Positions 44,224 through 53,154 of a stretch of 64,000 bases of DNA are shown in pieces. This DNA is from Flavobacteriia bacterium (lineage in GTDB: Bacteria > Bacteroidota > Bacteroidia > Flavobacteriales_D > Crocinitomicaceae). The first letter of the stretch is position 1; each line of letters starts with the position of its first letter. Position numbers and translations under genes: made by a program. Under the pieces are notes generated by a model. The model was given only the letters and a program-made list of their open reading frames with translations. It was not told the origin of the DNA and did no database searches. Location: assembly GCA_947450325.1 (NCBI GenBank), contig CANFUT010000022.1:1-64000 (forward strand). Direction: 5' to 3'.

Positions 44224-46020
44224 CTATTCTTTTAATTTATAAAAATGAACGCTGCCATTTTCAAAATCTATTTTACTGTGTTGTGGATTCCAAATATACA
44301 ATCTAAATTCGATTTCTTCTGGATAAAAACGTTTAAAAACTGAATTTATCTTCACTTTAAATTGACCCTTATTTGCACCATGAATCCATCTTTGATCGAA
44401 GGTTTCATACCGTACCGTTTCATTTTTGGAATTGAAAGTTGTAAAAATTAATTTAACATCCTGAAAAGGAGTTCCAATGTTAAAATCACCACTCAACTTA
44501 ATAAGTAAATCTTGATTTCTCAATGAGTCTAAACCTTTTATTTCCAACAAATTGATATATTCTTCGGTTGATGTTTTTGTTTCAATTGTCCAAGACTTCA
44601 AAATTGTTTTTTGATATGGTTTCAATCTTTTATATGCCACAAAACCACTGGGCAAATCTTCGCAAAGCAATTGATAATCTTTCAAATCTCGTATATTGAG
44701 TTCTGAAGATTTATTGATAATTACATCGTACAATGGAGAAAATTCATTCAAAATATTGGGCTGAATTTTTACCTCATCTTTGGTTTGGCGCTCCAATAAA
44801 TCCCAATTCAAAGCCATTGTGTGATAAACTGAGACAGTTGTGGATGTATCAATCGATTTCTTGACTTGCTGATAAAAAGATGCATCCAAACGCTCGTCAG
44901 GTGTGAAAACCGAGGTATTCAAATTTAATTGCAAAATGGCAGTAATTGGAAAAAATAGCAAAATCAATTGCACATATCGCCATTTGTAAAATTCGTGGCT
45001 AAAAAATCCAACTAACAATATAATTAAAGGAATGAAATACATGCCCGCTCTATCCTCTGGATAATTGACTTTCATGAAAATGGCAAGCACAAAAATGGCA
45101 ACGATATTTCCGAATAAAAACCAAGATAAAATCGTTGTTTCTTGCGCTGCTTGTTTCCAAAATCCTCTTTTGAACAGCAAATAAATAAGCAATCCAAAAA
45201 ACAAAATGAAAAGCAAAATAAAAAACCATTTTAACCAATCGGCATCATCATAAAGCACATATTTAGAAAGTGTTTTTCCCGTTACAATCCAAAATCCGTC
45301 CAAACTTCCGTAGTATAAAGCGCCATGTTCTTTCAATAATTGACCGAAAGAAATAATTGGTAGTAAACTGTAAATGAAAACAAAATGAAGAACCAATAAA
45401 AACACATTTTTAGCAACGGCAAAAGATCGGATATTTTTCAAATGTATAATCAAAGCTAAAACAAGCGCCAAACAGGCGGAAACCAAAAAAACCAAATTCG
45501 AAAAAACAGCCAAAAAGCTGAAAACATAAAGTAAAATTAAACTCTTAGTTTTCGATTCTTTGACAAATCTTTGCGCATACACCAACATCCAAATGAAAAA
45601 GGAGATTGCCATGGCATATCCGCGTGAATAGGAGAAATAATCGTTCATGTAAACGACCGTGACAGCCGCTGTGAGCAAGATTATTTGTGTAAACCGATTG
45701 TCGATGGATTTCAAAAAAGCATAAATCCCCCAAAAATAAATCGGGAAACATAGCAAGCTTGGTATGCGAAAAAGGAAAAATTCATTTCCAAAAACAGAGT
45801 GAAGTAAACTTCCTAAAAATGAATTAAATAAATGATTATTTGCATCGAGCATAACGGCATCACCAAACCATATTTTTGGTTCGATAAAGTGCAAAAAAGT
45901 AGCTGATTCATCGTGTAAAGGTGCCAAAAATAGCGCGCGCAAGACAAAATAAACCATCAAAAATGAAAAAAGTATCCAACTGTAATTTCTATAGCTGAAT
46001 ACTTTTCTATCTAATTCCAT
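44224..46020 (-). CDS. GT-C/GT39-like membrane glycosyltransferase between scoA and scoB
   Basis: The protein has 598 residues, about 11-12 hydrophobic segments (residues 12-390) and a C-terminal soluble domain of about 200 residues. The first periplasmic loop has APLHDESATF, where the acidic DE pair resembles the catalytic site of GT39/ArnT-like enzymes. A second charged loop motif is NYPEDRAGMYFIP. It differs in sequence from the two other GT-C proteins in this window. ATG 46020 is used; the longer frame from 46104 would run into scoA. Its place between CoA-transferase subunits is odd and gives no functional clue. The transferred sugar is unknown. Confidence 0.78.
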   Translation of the reverse strand: MELDRKVFSYRNYSWILFSFLMVYFVLRALFLAPLHDESATFLHFIEPKIWFGDAVMLDANNHLFNSFLGSLLHSVFGNEFFLFRIPSLLCFPIYFWGIYAFLKSIDNRFTQIILLTAAVTVVYMNDYFSYSRGYAMAISFFIWMLVYAQRFVKESKTKSLILLYVFSFLAVFSNLVFLVSACLALVLALIIHLKNIRSFAVAKNVFLLVLHFVFIYSLLPIISFGQLLKEHGALYYGSLDGFWIVTGKTLSKYVLYDDADWLKWFFILLFILFFGLLIYLLFKRGFWKQAAQETTILSWFLFGNIVAIFVLAIFMKVNYPEDRAGMYFIPLIILLVGFFSHEFYKWRYVQLILLFFPITAILQLNLNTSVFTPDERLDASFYQQVKKSIDTSTTVSVYHTMALNWDLLERQTKDEVKIQPNILNEFSPLYDVIINKSSELNIRDLKDYQLLCEDLPSGFVAYKRLKPYQKTILKSWTIETKTSTEEYINLLEIKGLDSLRNQDLLIKLSGDFNIGTPFQDVKLIFTTFNSKNETVRYETFDQRWIHGANKGQFKVKINSVFKRFYPEEIEFRLYIWNPQHSKIDFENGSVHFYKLKE

Positions 46021-46030
46021 TAAAATATTT

Positions 46031-46729
46031 TTATGATTTTTGACGAACTGTTCGTTGCTCAATTCGTTTCTCAAATTTCTCTCCTTTGAAAATACGTTGA
46101 ACAAAAATTCCTGGTGTATGAATTTGATTTGGATCTAATTCGCCTGCAGGAACCAATTCTTCCACTTCAGCAATGGTTATTTTTCCAGCCATGGCCATCA
46201 TTGGATTGAAATTTCTGGCTGTTGCTTTGAAAACCAGATTTCCTTCCGTGTCGCCTTTCCAAGCTTTCACAATCGCAAAATCTGCAGTTAATGCCGATTC
46301 TAAAATATGCGGTTTACCGTTGTAAATTCTTACTTCTTTGCCTTCAGCAACTTCCGTTCCATAGCCAGCAGGCGTGAAAAAAGCAGGAATTCCAGCTCCA
46401 CCAGCACGACATCTTTCTGCCAATGAACCTTGGGGAATCAAATCAACTTCTAATTCTCCTGACAACATTTGTCGTTCGAATTCGTCGTTTTCACCGACAT
46501 AAGAACTGATCATTTTTTTCACTTGCTTATTTTGCAAAAGCAATCCCAAACCAAAATCGTCTACTCCAGCATTATTTGAAATGCAAGTTAGATTTTTGAT
46601 GCCTTTTTTGACCAATTCTGCAATAGAATTTTCAGGAATTCCACACAAGCCAAAACCGCCAACCATCAAAGTCATATTGTCTTCAATTCCTTGACAAGCT
46701 TCTGAAACATTTTTTACTACTTTGTTCAT
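46031..46729 (-). CDS. scoA: 3-oxoacid CoA-transferase subunit A
   Basis: This 232-residue protein is the alpha subunit of the succinyl-CoA:3-ketoacid CoA-transferase. Signatures are [22 protein letters not shown], the CoA-binding loop [14 protein letters not shown], and [20 protein letters not shown]. The protein joins ScoB in the same operon but not next to it. The operon can serve ketone-body or branched-chain amino-acid breakdown. It lies 33 nt past the PBP1A gene on the same strand. Confidence 0.94.
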   Translation of the reverse strand: MNKVVKNVSEACQGIEDNMTLMVGGFGLCGIPENSIAELVKKGIKNLTCISNNAGVDDFGLGLLLQNKQVKKMISSYVGENDEFERQMLSGELEVDLIPQGSLAERCRAGGAGIPAFFTPAGYGTEVAEGKEVRIYNGKPHILESALTADFAIVKAWKGDTEGNLVFKATARNFNPMMAMAGKITIAEVEELVPAGELDPNQIHTPGIFVQRIFKGEKFEKRIEQRTVRQKS

Positions 46730-46762
46730 TTTGAAAATATTGTTGTTCGATTAGAAATCAAT

Positions 46763-49300
46763 TTACATAGATATTATTGGATCACCATTTTCATCTAATT
46801 CGACTGGCACTTCATCTTCTGCGGGCGGCAAAACATTGTCTGCACCGATACATGAAAACTGACTGTCATCGAAACCTTTCGGTTTTTCAAAATCCGTGGT
46901 TGAAATCGCAATATTGGCGTCTTTGTAGACTTTCTGCATGTAATATCCATAAATTGGCGCGGCAGTTCGTCCTCCTTGTCCTTCTCTAGTAGAACGATAG
47001 TGAACACCTCTGTCTTCAGCTCCAACCCAAACACCTGTTGCTAAATCTGGTGTTAAACCAACGAACCAACCATCAGAGTTATTTTGTGTTGTTCCTGTTT
47101 TTCCAGCTGTTGGGTAAATCAAATTTCCCCAAGAAGCTCCACTTCTCAATGTACTTGCTGTTCCACCTTGAACAACCGCTTCCATCATTTTCAAAACAGA
47201 AAAGGCAACTTGTTCATTGATTGCTTCACGCATCGTTGGTTTTGCATTGTAAATGACATGTCCATTTCTATCTTCAATACGAAGAATCGTAGTTGGTTTA
47301 TTGAAAATTCCTTTGTTTACAAATGTGGCTTGCGCGCCTACTAATTCGTACAAAGACAAATCCATAGAACCCAAACACATAGCTGGAACAACATCCAATG
47401 GATTTAATTCGATGTCCAAACTTTTCATCAATTTAGCAACTGTTTGTGGACCTGCTTGCGCACCCATTTTTTGCATGATCGCTACCGTGATGTTGTTTTT
47501 AGACATTTGCAAACCTCTTCTAACAGAACACATTCCACCAGAAGTTTCACCGTCTGAATTTTTTGGACACCATTGCCCATCAGGATTTCCACTTGGGTCA
47601 AACAAATCGACACAATGCGTAATATCAGGAATTTGGGTACATGGTTTTACAACGTTCATCGCAATTCCAGAAGCGTAAATAAAAGGTTTGATTGTTGAAC
47701 CAACTTGACGTTTTCCTAAACGAACGTGGTCAAAAGCGAAATGATCAATATTTGTTCCTCCAACCCAAGCTTTAACAAATCCAGTTTCAGGTTCGATAGA
47801 AATCAATCCCGCTTGCAAATAAGATTTGTAATACAACATGGAATCATAAGGAGTCATCAAAGTATCAATTTCACCGTCCCAAGAAAAAACACGCATTTGT
47901 ACTTTCTCTTTGAAACTTTTGACAATGTCCGCTTCTGAAAATCCTTGAGCAGCCATGCTGATGTAGCGATTTGAGCGCTTCATAGAAGTTCTCATGATTT
48001 TATCCACTTCTTCGTTTGTCAAATTATTTGAAAAAGGGAAATTTCTCAATCCTCTATTATTTCTGTCAAAAGATGGTTGTAAATTTTCTTTCAAATGACG
48101 TTCAACTGCTTCCTCGGCATATTGTTGCATATCAGCATTTAGCGTGGTGTAAATTTTCAAACCATCACTGTAAATATTCCATGGAACACCATCTTCGCGT
48201 TTGTACTTCAATGAACCATCGGGATTTTTTTCATTCAAAATCGAGGTTACTTCAGCCCTAACAGATTCTCTAAAATACGGTGCAAGTCCTTTTTTGTGAT
48301 CTACAACTTGATAATCAGTAACCAAAGGTTTCACTTTCAATTGGTCATATTCAGCTTGTGTCAATTTGATTCTCAAACTTTCATTTCCATCGTTTGAGTT
48401 TTTCAACCATTGAAATAACACTTGGTTTCTTCTTTCAAGTGCGCGAAGGCTGTCTGCGGCTCTTGCTTCTCTGATTTCCGATAAGGTAATTTGACTTGCT
48501 GGTACTTCTTTTTTGTTGGCTAATCTTTGTCTGTAATTGCGAATTTTGAAAGTGTAAGGATTAAATAAATCAGGATTTTTACACATTCCAATCAACATGG
48601 CTGCTTCGTCTTTCGTAAGTTGAATCGGCTTTTTATTGAAATATACTTTCGATGCATTTGCAATTCCAACTGCATTGTACAAGAAATCAAACTGATTCAA
48701 GTACATGGTAATAATTTCTTCTTTTGTATAACGTTCTTCCAAACGAGTTGCGATGATATTTTCACGCGCTTTTTCGTTCAAACGACTGAAAATTCGGCCA
48801 ATTCTTCCTGAGCTTTCACTTCCTACGTCTTCGCCATTTGCACGTGCAATGGCTTCTCTGTCTCGCATTTGAAGCGTAAACAATAATTTTGCTAATTGTT
48901 GAGAAATCGTAGAAGCACCACCAGCACCACCCACACTTACTACTGCACGACCGATTGCTTTGATGTCAACTCCTGAATGCTCATGAAAACGCTCATCTTC
49001 TGTAGAAATCAAGGCATCTGTTACAAAAGGAGAAATCGCTTTGTATTCAACACTTGAACGGTTGATTTTCCAATATTTTCCAAGTTCTGTTTCTCCATCG
49101 TCAGCATAAATAACAGAAGCCAACAATTCTGGTGGATTGTCAAGCATTGCTACTGGCGGCAAGTCATCTTCCGATTGAAAAAGCAATAAACAAGCAATAA
49201 ATAAAAGTGGAAATAAAGCGCCACCCCAAAAAACGATAGTCATTTTTTTCTTTCCTCGCTCGGAAAAAAAGGGTGAAGAATTGGATACTTTTTTACTCAT
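46763..49300 (-). CDS. Bifunctional penicillin-binding protein 1A
   Basis: The 845-residue protein polymerises and cross-links peptidoglycan. After a cytoplasmic tail and one membrane helix (21-41) comes the GT51 transglycosylase domain (about 70-245). Its catalytic E101 sits in ALISTEDERFHEHSG, with GASTISQQLAKLL following. The transpeptidase domain has S535-x-x-K538 (GSTIKPF), S600-K-N602 and K734-TGT. Between them lies an OB/insert region with long charged stretches. The C-terminus is acidic (PPAEDEVPVELDENGD). It is the first gene of the minus-strand run leading to scoA. Confidence 0.95.
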   Translation of the reverse strand: MSKKVSNSSPFFSERGKKKMTIVFWGGALFPLLFIACLLLFQSEDDLPPVAMLDNPPELLASVIYADDGETELGKYWKINRSSVEYKAISPFVTDALISTEDERFHEHSGVDIKAIGRAVVSVGGAGGASTISQQLAKLLFTLQMRDREAIARANGEDVGSESSGRIGRIFSRLNEKARENIIATRLEERYTKEEIITMYLNQFDFLYNAVGIANASKVYFNKKPIQLTKDEAAMLIGMCKNPDLFNPYTFKIRNYRQRLANKKEVPASQITLSEIREARAADSLRALERRNQVLFQWLKNSNDGNESLRIKLTQAEYDQLKVKPLVTDYQVVDHKKGLAPYFRESVRAEVTSILNEKNPDGSLKYKREDGVPWNIYSDGLKIYTTLNADMQQYAEEAVERHLKENLQPSFDRNNRGLRNFPFSNNLTNEEVDKIMRTSMKRSNRYISMAAQGFSEADIVKSFKEKVQMRVFSWDGEIDTLMTPYDSMLYYKSYLQAGLISIEPETGFVKAWVGGTNIDHFAFDHVRLGKRQVGSTIKPFIYASGIAMNVVKPCTQIPDITHCVDLFDPSGNPDGQWCPKNSDGETSGGMCSVRRGLQMSKNNITVAIMQKMGAQAGPQTVAKLMKSLDIELNPLDVVPAMCLGSMDLSLYELVGAQATFVNKGIFNKPTTILRIEDRNGHVIYNAKPTMREAINEQVAFSVLKMMEAVVQGGTASTLRSGASWGNLIYPTAGKTGTTQNNSDGWFVGLTPDLATGVWVGAEDRGVHYRSTREGQGGRTAAPIYGYYMQKVYKDANIAISTTDFEKPKGFDDSQFSCIGADNVLPPAEDEVPVELDENGDPIISM

Positions 49301-49463
49301 GAAACAAAAGATTTGGTGTAAAAATAAGGAAAATCGCGACTTGATATAATTTTCGATTCACAAAAGAATTAAAAAGGAGTTTTTGATAAAATTTATAGTC
49401 AAAAAATCTTTCAAAAAGTTAAATTATTAAGTGTTTGAAGCGAAAAGTAAAATGAATAAATTC

Positions 49464-49492
49464 TTGTGTTTGGTATTAAATTTATATCTTTG
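49464..49492 (+). promoter_or_regulatory. MNT/HEPN promoter, nearly leaderless
   Basis: TTG at 49464-49466, an 18-nt spacer and TATCTTTG at 49485-49492 match both consensus elements. The ATG at 49500 begins 7 nt after the -7 box, so the mRNA leader is zero to a few nt. This rules out the longer upstream frame. Confidence 0.78.
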
Positions 49493-49499
49493 GTTTAGG

Positions 49500-49802
49500 A
49501 TGAAAATTGAAGAAATCAAATTAAAGCAAATTCAAGAACTTTGTAAAATTAACAAAGTAAAATCCTTGTTTGTTTTTGGTTCAGTTTTACGATCTGATTT
49601 TAATGAATCTTCAGATATCGATTTGATTGTTGATTTTGATGAAAAAGATCCAATTAAATATACCGATTTATACTTTAACTTAAAAGATAAATTAGAAACG
49701 ATATTAACTCGACACGTAGATTTACTTGAAGAAAGAGCCATAAAAAATAAATTTTTTAGAGAAGAACTTGATAATACCAAAGTGAAAATTTATGGATATT
49801 AA
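49500..49802 (+). CDS. MNT-domain nucleotidyltransferase antitoxin (MntA type)
   Basis: The 100-residue protein is a minimal nucleotidyltransferase. Active-site motif GSVLRSDFNESSDIDL has G27-S28, R31-x-D33 and D39-x-D41, with a third acid D74 in RHVDLLEE. In type VII toxin-antitoxin pairs this enzyme AMPylates its HEPN partner on a tyrosine and so silences it. All three metal-binding acids are kept, so it should be active. It overlaps the HEPN gene by 11 nt. The start is fixed by the promoter at 49464-49492. Confidence 0.88.
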   Translation: MKIEEIKLKQIQELCKINKVKSLFVFGSVLRSDFNESSDIDLIVDFDEKDPIKYTDLYFNLKDKLETILTRHVDLLEERAIKNKFFREELDNTKVKIYGY

Positions 49803-50130
49803 GATAAACACTTGGTTGCTTGACATTCAACAATGTATCGACGAAATATTTGTTTTTAATAATGAAAACACGGATTTTAAAAAATATAAATCCGACTTAA
49901 AAACAAAGAAAGCAATTGAACGGAATATTGAAATAATTGGAGAGGCAGTGAACCGTATACTAAAAGTTGATAATGACTTTCCATTAAAAAATGCCAAAAA
50001 TATTATTGGAACGAGAAATAGAATTATACATAGCTATGATAATATATCCGATGAAGTAATTTGGACTATTGTTCAGCGAGAATTACCCGATTTAAAAATT
50101 CAAATTGAAAAATTACTAAAACAAGAATAA
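49792..50130 (+). CDS. HEPN-domain (DUF86) RNase toxin (HepT type)
   Basis: The 112-residue protein is helical and carries the HEPN motif RNRIIHSY: R75-x4-H80-x-Y82. This is the exact RX4HXY pattern, in which Arg and His cut RNA and the Tyr is the AMPylation target of MntA. AIERNIEIIGEAVNRILK is typical of DUF86. The start overlaps the antitoxin end, so the pair is translated together. Phage-defence and plasmid-maintenance roles are known for such pairs; neither is shown here. Confidence 0.9.
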   Translation: MDIKINTWLLDIQQCIDEIFVFNNENTDFKKYKSDLKTKKAIERNIEIIGEAVNRILKVDNDFPLKNAKNIIGTRNRIIHSYDNISDEVIWTIVQRELPDLKIQIEKLLKQE

Positions 50131-50149
50131 ACATTAATCCAAACACAAA

Positions 50150-50581
50150 ATGAAACTGATTTTCAAATTTTTAATATTTACTTTGTTCATTTCTGGTTGC
50201 TCAAACAAGCTAAAGAAAACACCAGCAGAAAATTTCATTGGAATTTGGAAAATTGAAGGTAGAAGCATGTTTAATGGAATTCAAATAAAAATTGAAAAAA
50301 ACGAAAACGAATTAATAGGAAGGATTTACAAGCTAAATGAAAATAAATTTGTCCAGCTTTTTGCAGATTCTAATGACGTTTGGGTTTCTGGGATTGAAAG
50401 ACGGTCAAATTTTGAATTCGCATTAACCGAAAAGAAAATCGCAAAAGATCTTTTTTCTCTTTATGGACTTTCTACATCACAAGAATATAAGGTTGAATTT
50501 TTTAATGAAAATGCCTTTGGATTGTCGATTGACAATTCTAAACCATTAAACTCTAAAATTATATATCGACGAATAAATTAA
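50150..50581 (+). CDS. Small lipoprotein, DUF2147-like (uncertain)
   Basis: The protein has 143 residues with lipobox FISGC (Cys17). The mature part has FIGIWKIEGRSMFNGIQIKIEKNENELIGRI. The GIW...I.I.......G.I order resembles DUF2147-type small barrels, but the match is loose. It starts 19 nt after the HEPN gene on the same strand, so it may be cargo of the same unit or an unrelated neighbour. Confidence 0.68.
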   Translation: MKLIFKFLIFTLFISGCSNKLKKTPAENFIGIWKIEGRSMFNGIQIKIEKNENELIGRIYKLNENKFVQLFADSNDVWVSGIERRSNFEFALTEKKIAKDLFSLYGLSTSQEYKVEFFNENAFGLSIDNSKPLNSKIIYRRIN

Positions 50582-50632
50582 GTAAACCTTAACTACCATT
50601 TTCCAAAACAATTTTGACTTCTCATTCCTTTA

Positions 50633-50650
50633 TGTGATTATACAATCACA
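50633..50650. promoter_or_regulatory. Dyad just upstream of the DUF2071 gene
   Basis: TGTGATT (50633-50639) and AATCACA (50644-50650) form a perfect 7-bp inverted repeat with a 4-nt spacer. It ends 5 nt before the ATG at 50656. The half-site GTGATT also occurs in the hemL dyad, there with an 11-nt spacer. Confidence 0.45.
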
Positions 50651-50655
50651 CAAAC

Positions 50656-51372
50656 ATGACAAAAACATTTCTATCTGCACGTTGGGAAAATTTGATCATG
50701 GCGAACTACGCCGTGAATCCTGAAGTATTAATTCCCTATTTACCCAAAGGTGTCGAACTGGACTTTTATGAAGGAAAAGCGCTGGTCAGTTTGGTAGGTT
50801 TTATGTTCAAAAAAACAAGTTTATTTCGCATTCCTATTCCTTTAATGGGCACATTTGAAGAAGTGAATTTGCGGTTTTATGTGAAAAGAATTGACGGAAA
50901 TGAAATCAAACGTGGCGTTGTTTTTATCAATGAAACTGTGCCTTATAAGCCAGTTGCGTGGATTGCGAATAAACTTTACAAAGAACATTACATCGCCATT
51001 CCAACCAAAAATAAAATTCAAATAAATACTGAAAATCAAATTATTCATTACAGTTGGAAAATAAACCAACATTGGAACGAAATTAACGTAAACACAGCCA
51101 TTGAAAACAACGAAATGATCCCAAATAGTGTTGAAGAATTTATTTTTGAGCATTATTATGGTTACACGAAAATCAGCGAGGACGTTTCTCAGGAATACAG
51201 CGTAAATCATCCGAGATGGAAAGTGAACAAAGTGCTAGATTTTTCAATCAATTGCGATTTTCAGGCAATGTATGGCAATGATTTTACTTTACTAAATAAT
51301 CAACAGCCACATTCGGTCATTTTTGCTGCTGGTTCGGCAGTTACTGTCGATTGGAAAAGGAAAAAGTTTTAA
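50656..51372 (+). CDS. DUF2071 (YqjF-like) protein
   Basis: The 238-residue protein follows the DUF2071 pattern: [25 protein letters not shown] at the start (W-N-L-x-M-x-x-Y at the entry of the fold), then [19 protein letters not shown] and [12 protein letters not shown]. The end [22 protein letters not shown] is also typical. The family shares the acetoacetate-decarboxylase-like fold, but its reaction is unknown. It is followed by a DUF2256 gene 8 nt downstream. Confidence 0.85.
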   Translation: MTKTFLSARWENLIMANYAVNPEVLIPYLPKGVELDFYEGKALVSLVGFMFKKTSLFRIPIPLMGTFEEVNLRFYVKRIDGNEIKRGVVFINETVPYKPVAWIANKLYKEHYIAIPTKNKIQINTENQIIHYSWKINQHWNEINVNTAIENNEMIPNSVEEFIFEHYYGYTKISEDVSQEYSVNHPRWKVNKVLDFSINCDFQAMYGNDFTLLNNQQPHSVIFAAGSAVTVDWKRKKF

Positions 51373-51380
51373 TCCAAAAG

Positions 51381-51518
51381 ATGAAAAAGCGCGATTTACC
51401 AACTAAGATTTGCATTTTTTGCAAACGTCCTTTCACTTGGCGCAAGAAATGGGAGAAGGTTTGGGATGACGTAAAATATTGCAGTGATAAATGTAGAATA
51501 AATCGCAATAAAGATTGA
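51381..51518 (+). CDS. DUF2256 small zinc-binding protein
   Basis: The 45-residue protein is easily missed for its size. [18 protein letters not shown] followed by VKYCSDKCR is the full DUF2256 signature, with four Cys (11, 14, 34, 38) that should bind one zinc ion. The function is unknown. The ATG at 51381 is preceded by CCAAAAG and lies 8 nt after the DUF2071 stop, so the two genes are probably one transcript. Such proteins often lie beside photolyase or DUF-type genes in other genomes. Confidence 0.85.
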   Translation: MKKRDLPTKICIFCKRPFTWRKKWEKVWDDVKYCSDKCRINRNKD

Positions 51519-51681
51519 ATCAGTCTTCTAATCAAAACTTGTAATTATACAACATTCTTTAAAAATTGTGTAACGATACTTCTTTCGAAAGTAAACACCT
51601 TTAAACTTTGATTTATTTAACCACTGAATTACATAATTTTTCAGTTTAAATTCCAAGGAATCAAACTTTAAAACACAATTT

Positions 51682-52239
51682 ATGAAAAAGTATCTTCCAA
51701 TTTATCTGTATGGCTTAAGTATTATTTTAGCGGGAATCTTCTTGATTAACTCAGCGTACAGTTCTTTCAAAGAAGTGAATGTAATCATTGGTTACATGGT
51801 AACAATTGGTGCTGGATTTGCATTTACGGCGGCCATGATAAACCAAAAAAAGCAAGTACAATTTGCCTACCACAATCTACACGCTTTGGTAATGGTAATT
51901 TTTGGCGTTTTTATTCTGTTGTTTTGCGATACAATTGATAAATTATTGACAGCTACATCATATCTTTTTATTTTTTATGCTGTTTCAGAAATCACTTTTT
52001 GCAGTTGGATTTTTAATTTGCGCCAAAAAGTGGTCTTTAAAATCTTATTTATTAGAATCATTTTGGGATTAATAATAGGAATTGGAACCGTAATAACGAT
52101 GTATTTTACAACATTTCAGCTTGAAACATTTGGTGTTTTGTTCATTTTGATAGGAATTAACATCCTTCTTTATGTTCCGATTATGAAAGGAAGAGAATCA
52201 AGTGAAATGGAAAATGTGATTCAAAAACAAACAACATGA
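51682..52239 (+). CDS. HdeD/DUF308-like membrane protein (uncertain)
   Basis: The protein has 185 residues with six hydrophobic segments and short loops. This layout, with pairs of helices and Gly-rich turns such as GYMVTIGAGFAFTAAMI and IILGLIIGIGTVI, is like HdeD/DUF308 acid-resistance proteins, but I see no diagnostic motif. It ends in a polar tail (GRESSEMENVIQKQ). It is followed 63 nt later by the SOUL gene. Confidence 0.65.
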   Translation: MKKYLPIYLYGLSIILAGIFLINSAYSSFKEVNVIIGYMVTIGAGFAFTAAMINQKKQVQFAYHNLHALVMVIFGVFILLFCDTIDKLLTATSYLFIFYAVSEITFCSWIFNLRQKVVFKILFIRIILGLIIGIGTVITMYFTTFQLETFGVLFILIGINILLYVPIMKGRESSEMENVIQKQTT

Positions 52240-52302
52240 AAATTTTTAAATCGATTATCTCTGAATTTACATGTTTATTAACTTGTTCAATTTTAAATAA
52301 TT

Positions 52303-53148
52303 ATGGCAACCAACAAAACTGAAACCCAAGATTACACGGTTATAAAAAAAGAAAATTTATTCGAGATCAGATTTTATCCTGCTGCAAAATTGGCCAAAAT
52401 CACTTCAACATCTAAATCCTACCGCGATTTAGGTTATTCTGGTTTTGGCAAATTGGCAAAATATATTTTTGGAGGAAATAATGAAAACAAAAAAATTGCC
52501 ATGACTTCGCCAGTTCACATGGACATTGGAGATTCTATCTCAACAATGGCGTTTGTTATGCCTGCGCATATGACAATCAACGATCTTCCCCAACCAAACA
52601 ATTCTGAAATAACGATTGAAACCACAGAACCAGAATATGTTGCTGCTATCAAATTTGGCGGTTTTGCCAATACTGCGCGTATTGAGAAACAGAAAGTGAT
52701 TTTGAAAAAAGCGTTAGACCAAAAAGGTCTTACCTATTTTGGAAATTTCAGATACTTAGGATATAACCCTCCTTATCAACTCTTTGGGAGAAGGAATGAG
52801 GTGATTGTTGCATTAAATGAAACAAATTTTATTATGAAAAAAAAACCCACGAATAACGAGAATCTTGAAGGTTATCCGCACTATCCTGCTTCTGAGGATA
52901 TCTATAGTCAACAAAAGGAAGAAAAAGATTTGGACCCTGAAGATACCACGAAGAAAAAAACACCAAATGAAACAGAAGGCGGACGTAACGAGAAGAACTT
53001 TAAAAACCACATGTCGGGCGATGATTTAGACATTCCTGGTGGTGATTTAGATGACGAAGAAGACCAAATTGGAAATGAAGACGAAGAAAACAACTATTAC
53101 AGTTTGGGTGGAGATAATCACAATGATTTAGACGAAGATAAAGACTAA
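52303..53148 (+). CDS. SOUL haem-binding domain fused to an acidic Bacteroidota domain
   Basis: The protein has 281 residues. Residues 9-172 form a SOUL/HBP domain: YTVIKKENLFEIRFYPAAKLAKI, FGKLAKYIFGGNNENKKIAM, TSPVHM, YVAAIKFGG and PPYQLFGRRNEVIVAL, which ends such domains. From M178 a different acidic region begins: LEGYPHYPASEDIY, DPED, MSGDDLDIPGGDLDDEEDQ and ENNYYSLGGD. I recall this second part as small stand-alone proteins in other Bacteroidota, so this looks like a fusion. ATG 52834 is an internal in-frame candidate start after FI and before nine A. There is no signal peptide. SOUL proteins bind haem or related ligands; activity is not shown. Confidence 0.85.
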   Translation: MATNKTETQDYTVIKKENLFEIRFYPAAKLAKITSTSKSYRDLGYSGFGKLAKYIFGGNNENKKIAMTSPVHMDIGDSISTMAFVMPAHMTINDLPQPNNSEITIETTEPEYVAAIKFGGFANTARIEKQKVILKKALDQKGLTYFGNFRYLGYNPPYQLFGRRNEVIVALNETNFIMKKKPTNNENLEGYPHYPASEDIYSQQKEEKDLDPEDTTKKKTPNETEGGRNEKNFKNHMSGDDLDIPGGDLDDEEDQIGNEDEENNYYSLGGDNHNDLDEDKD

Positions 53149-53154
53149 TAAACG

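Noticed and set aside
47253-47678. A 141-codon open frame opposite PBP1A
   Set aside because: It is antisense to the transpeptidase domain and has no family motif or promoter.
50614-50644. E. coli-like TTGACT-N19-TATACA promoter before the DUF2071 gene
   Set aside because: Bacteroidota do not use this consensus, and the spacer is two nt too long; I keep only the dyad.
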